Assembly: GCA_947464585.1 (NCBI GenBank)
Contig: CANHYS010000010.1
Span: 1 to 13,872, forward strand
Source of the DNA: Planctomycetaceae bacterium
GTDB lineage: Bacteria; Planctomycetota; Planctomycetia; Pirellulales; UBA1268
DNA length: 13,872 nucleotides
Direction: 5' to 3'
Shown here: positions 13,678-13,872 of the stretch, piece after piece
How positions within the stretch are numbered: position 1 is the first letter of the stretch
How the letters are laid out: every line of letters begins with the position of its first letter
Made by a program: the position numbers and the translations under genes
Notes under the pieces: model-generated
Seen by the model: the letters and a program-made list of their open reading frames with translations, nothing else
Told to the model about the DNA's origin: nothing
Database searches by the model: none

Positions 13678-13851
13678 GGGGCTGCCCATGCCCCGTCGCC
13701 GGACGTTCGCTTCGTCGACCAATCCGCGTAGACGGATCGGTGCCCGCTGCCCTTCGCTCACTCGATGCTGACTGCGCTAGCCAGATCGCCTCCGCTTCGG
13801 CATCCTGCCTGCGCTGGTCAGCAACGCCGGCTCTCGGGACATGGGCAGCCC
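13678..13851. repeat. 174-nt segment bounded by a 16-nt inverted repeat
   Basis: GGGCTGCCCATGCCCC (13678-13693) is the reverse complement, with one mismatch, of GGGACATGGGCAGCCC (13836-13851). The interior carries further self-pairing, such as ATCCG/CGGAT at 13722-13737 extended by CC/GG. I see no coding gene and no clear target-site duplication. It could be a small non-autonomous element, a genome-wide repeat or a structured RNA. No known family is recognised. Confidence 0.45.
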
Positions 13852-13872
13852 CTCACGGATGATGCCGATTCC

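Noticed and set aside
13548..13862. 104-codon plus-strand frame at the right end
   Set aside because: Begins inside prc in another frame and runs through the inverted-repeat segment; Arg/Pro/Ser-rich, with no ribosome site or domain.

Overview
The window is high-GC bacterial chromosome with densely packed housekeeping genes. I see no mobile element, CRISPR array, tRNA or rRNA. The organism is most likely a planctomycete (Pirellulales-like). This is inferred from three things: GC richness with long antisense shadow frames; a regulator combining FHA, GAF and Fis-type HTH domains without an AAA+ module; and Dxs motif variants (GHAGSS, GICESHAV) that I associate with planctomycete sequences. No search was run, so the assignment is tentative.

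Layout. (1) 1-564, plus strand: the 3' end of dnaA, cut by the window edge, followed by a strong intrinsic terminator (585-622). (2) 739-7455, minus strand: a six-gene block read as xseA - xseB - ispA - dxs - nadK - secreted hypothetical protein. It combines exonuclease VII, the isoprenoid precursor enzymes Dxs and polyprenyl synthase, and NAD kinase. The order resembles the widespread bacterial xseA-xseB-ispA-dxs-(tlyA)-nadK neighbourhood, without tlyA. Coupling is visible as a 17-nt xseA/xseB overlap and an ATGA overlap between nadK and the last gene. The dxs leader carries a perfect dyad and may have its own promoter. (3) 7552-8871, plus strand: a 12-helix MFS transporter of the TetA-like type, divergent from xseA. 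(4) 8887-10187, minus strand: the FHA-GAF-Fis regulator, convergent with the transporter. (5) 10501-11304, plus strand: a two-domain CbiX/SirB-type chelatase, divergent from the regulator across a 313-nt gap with AT-rich promoter-like sequence, a hairpin and a G-tract Shine-Dalgarno. (6) 11450-13624, plus strand: an exported tail-specific protease (Prc/Tsp, S41). (7) 13625-13872: a gene-free end containing a 174-nt segment bounded by a near-perfect 16-nt inverted repeat.

Functionally, the central block makes isoprenoid chains (Dxs feeds the MEP pathway; the synthase condenses IPP and DMAPP), supplies NADP (nadK) and processes DNA ends (ExoVII). The rest is transport, phospho-signal-linked regulation, tetrapyrrole metal insertion and envelope proteolysis.

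I found no convincing new biological system. The best leads are regulatory: the dyad at the dxs start, the inverted-repeat element at the right end, and the regulator/chelatase divergent region.
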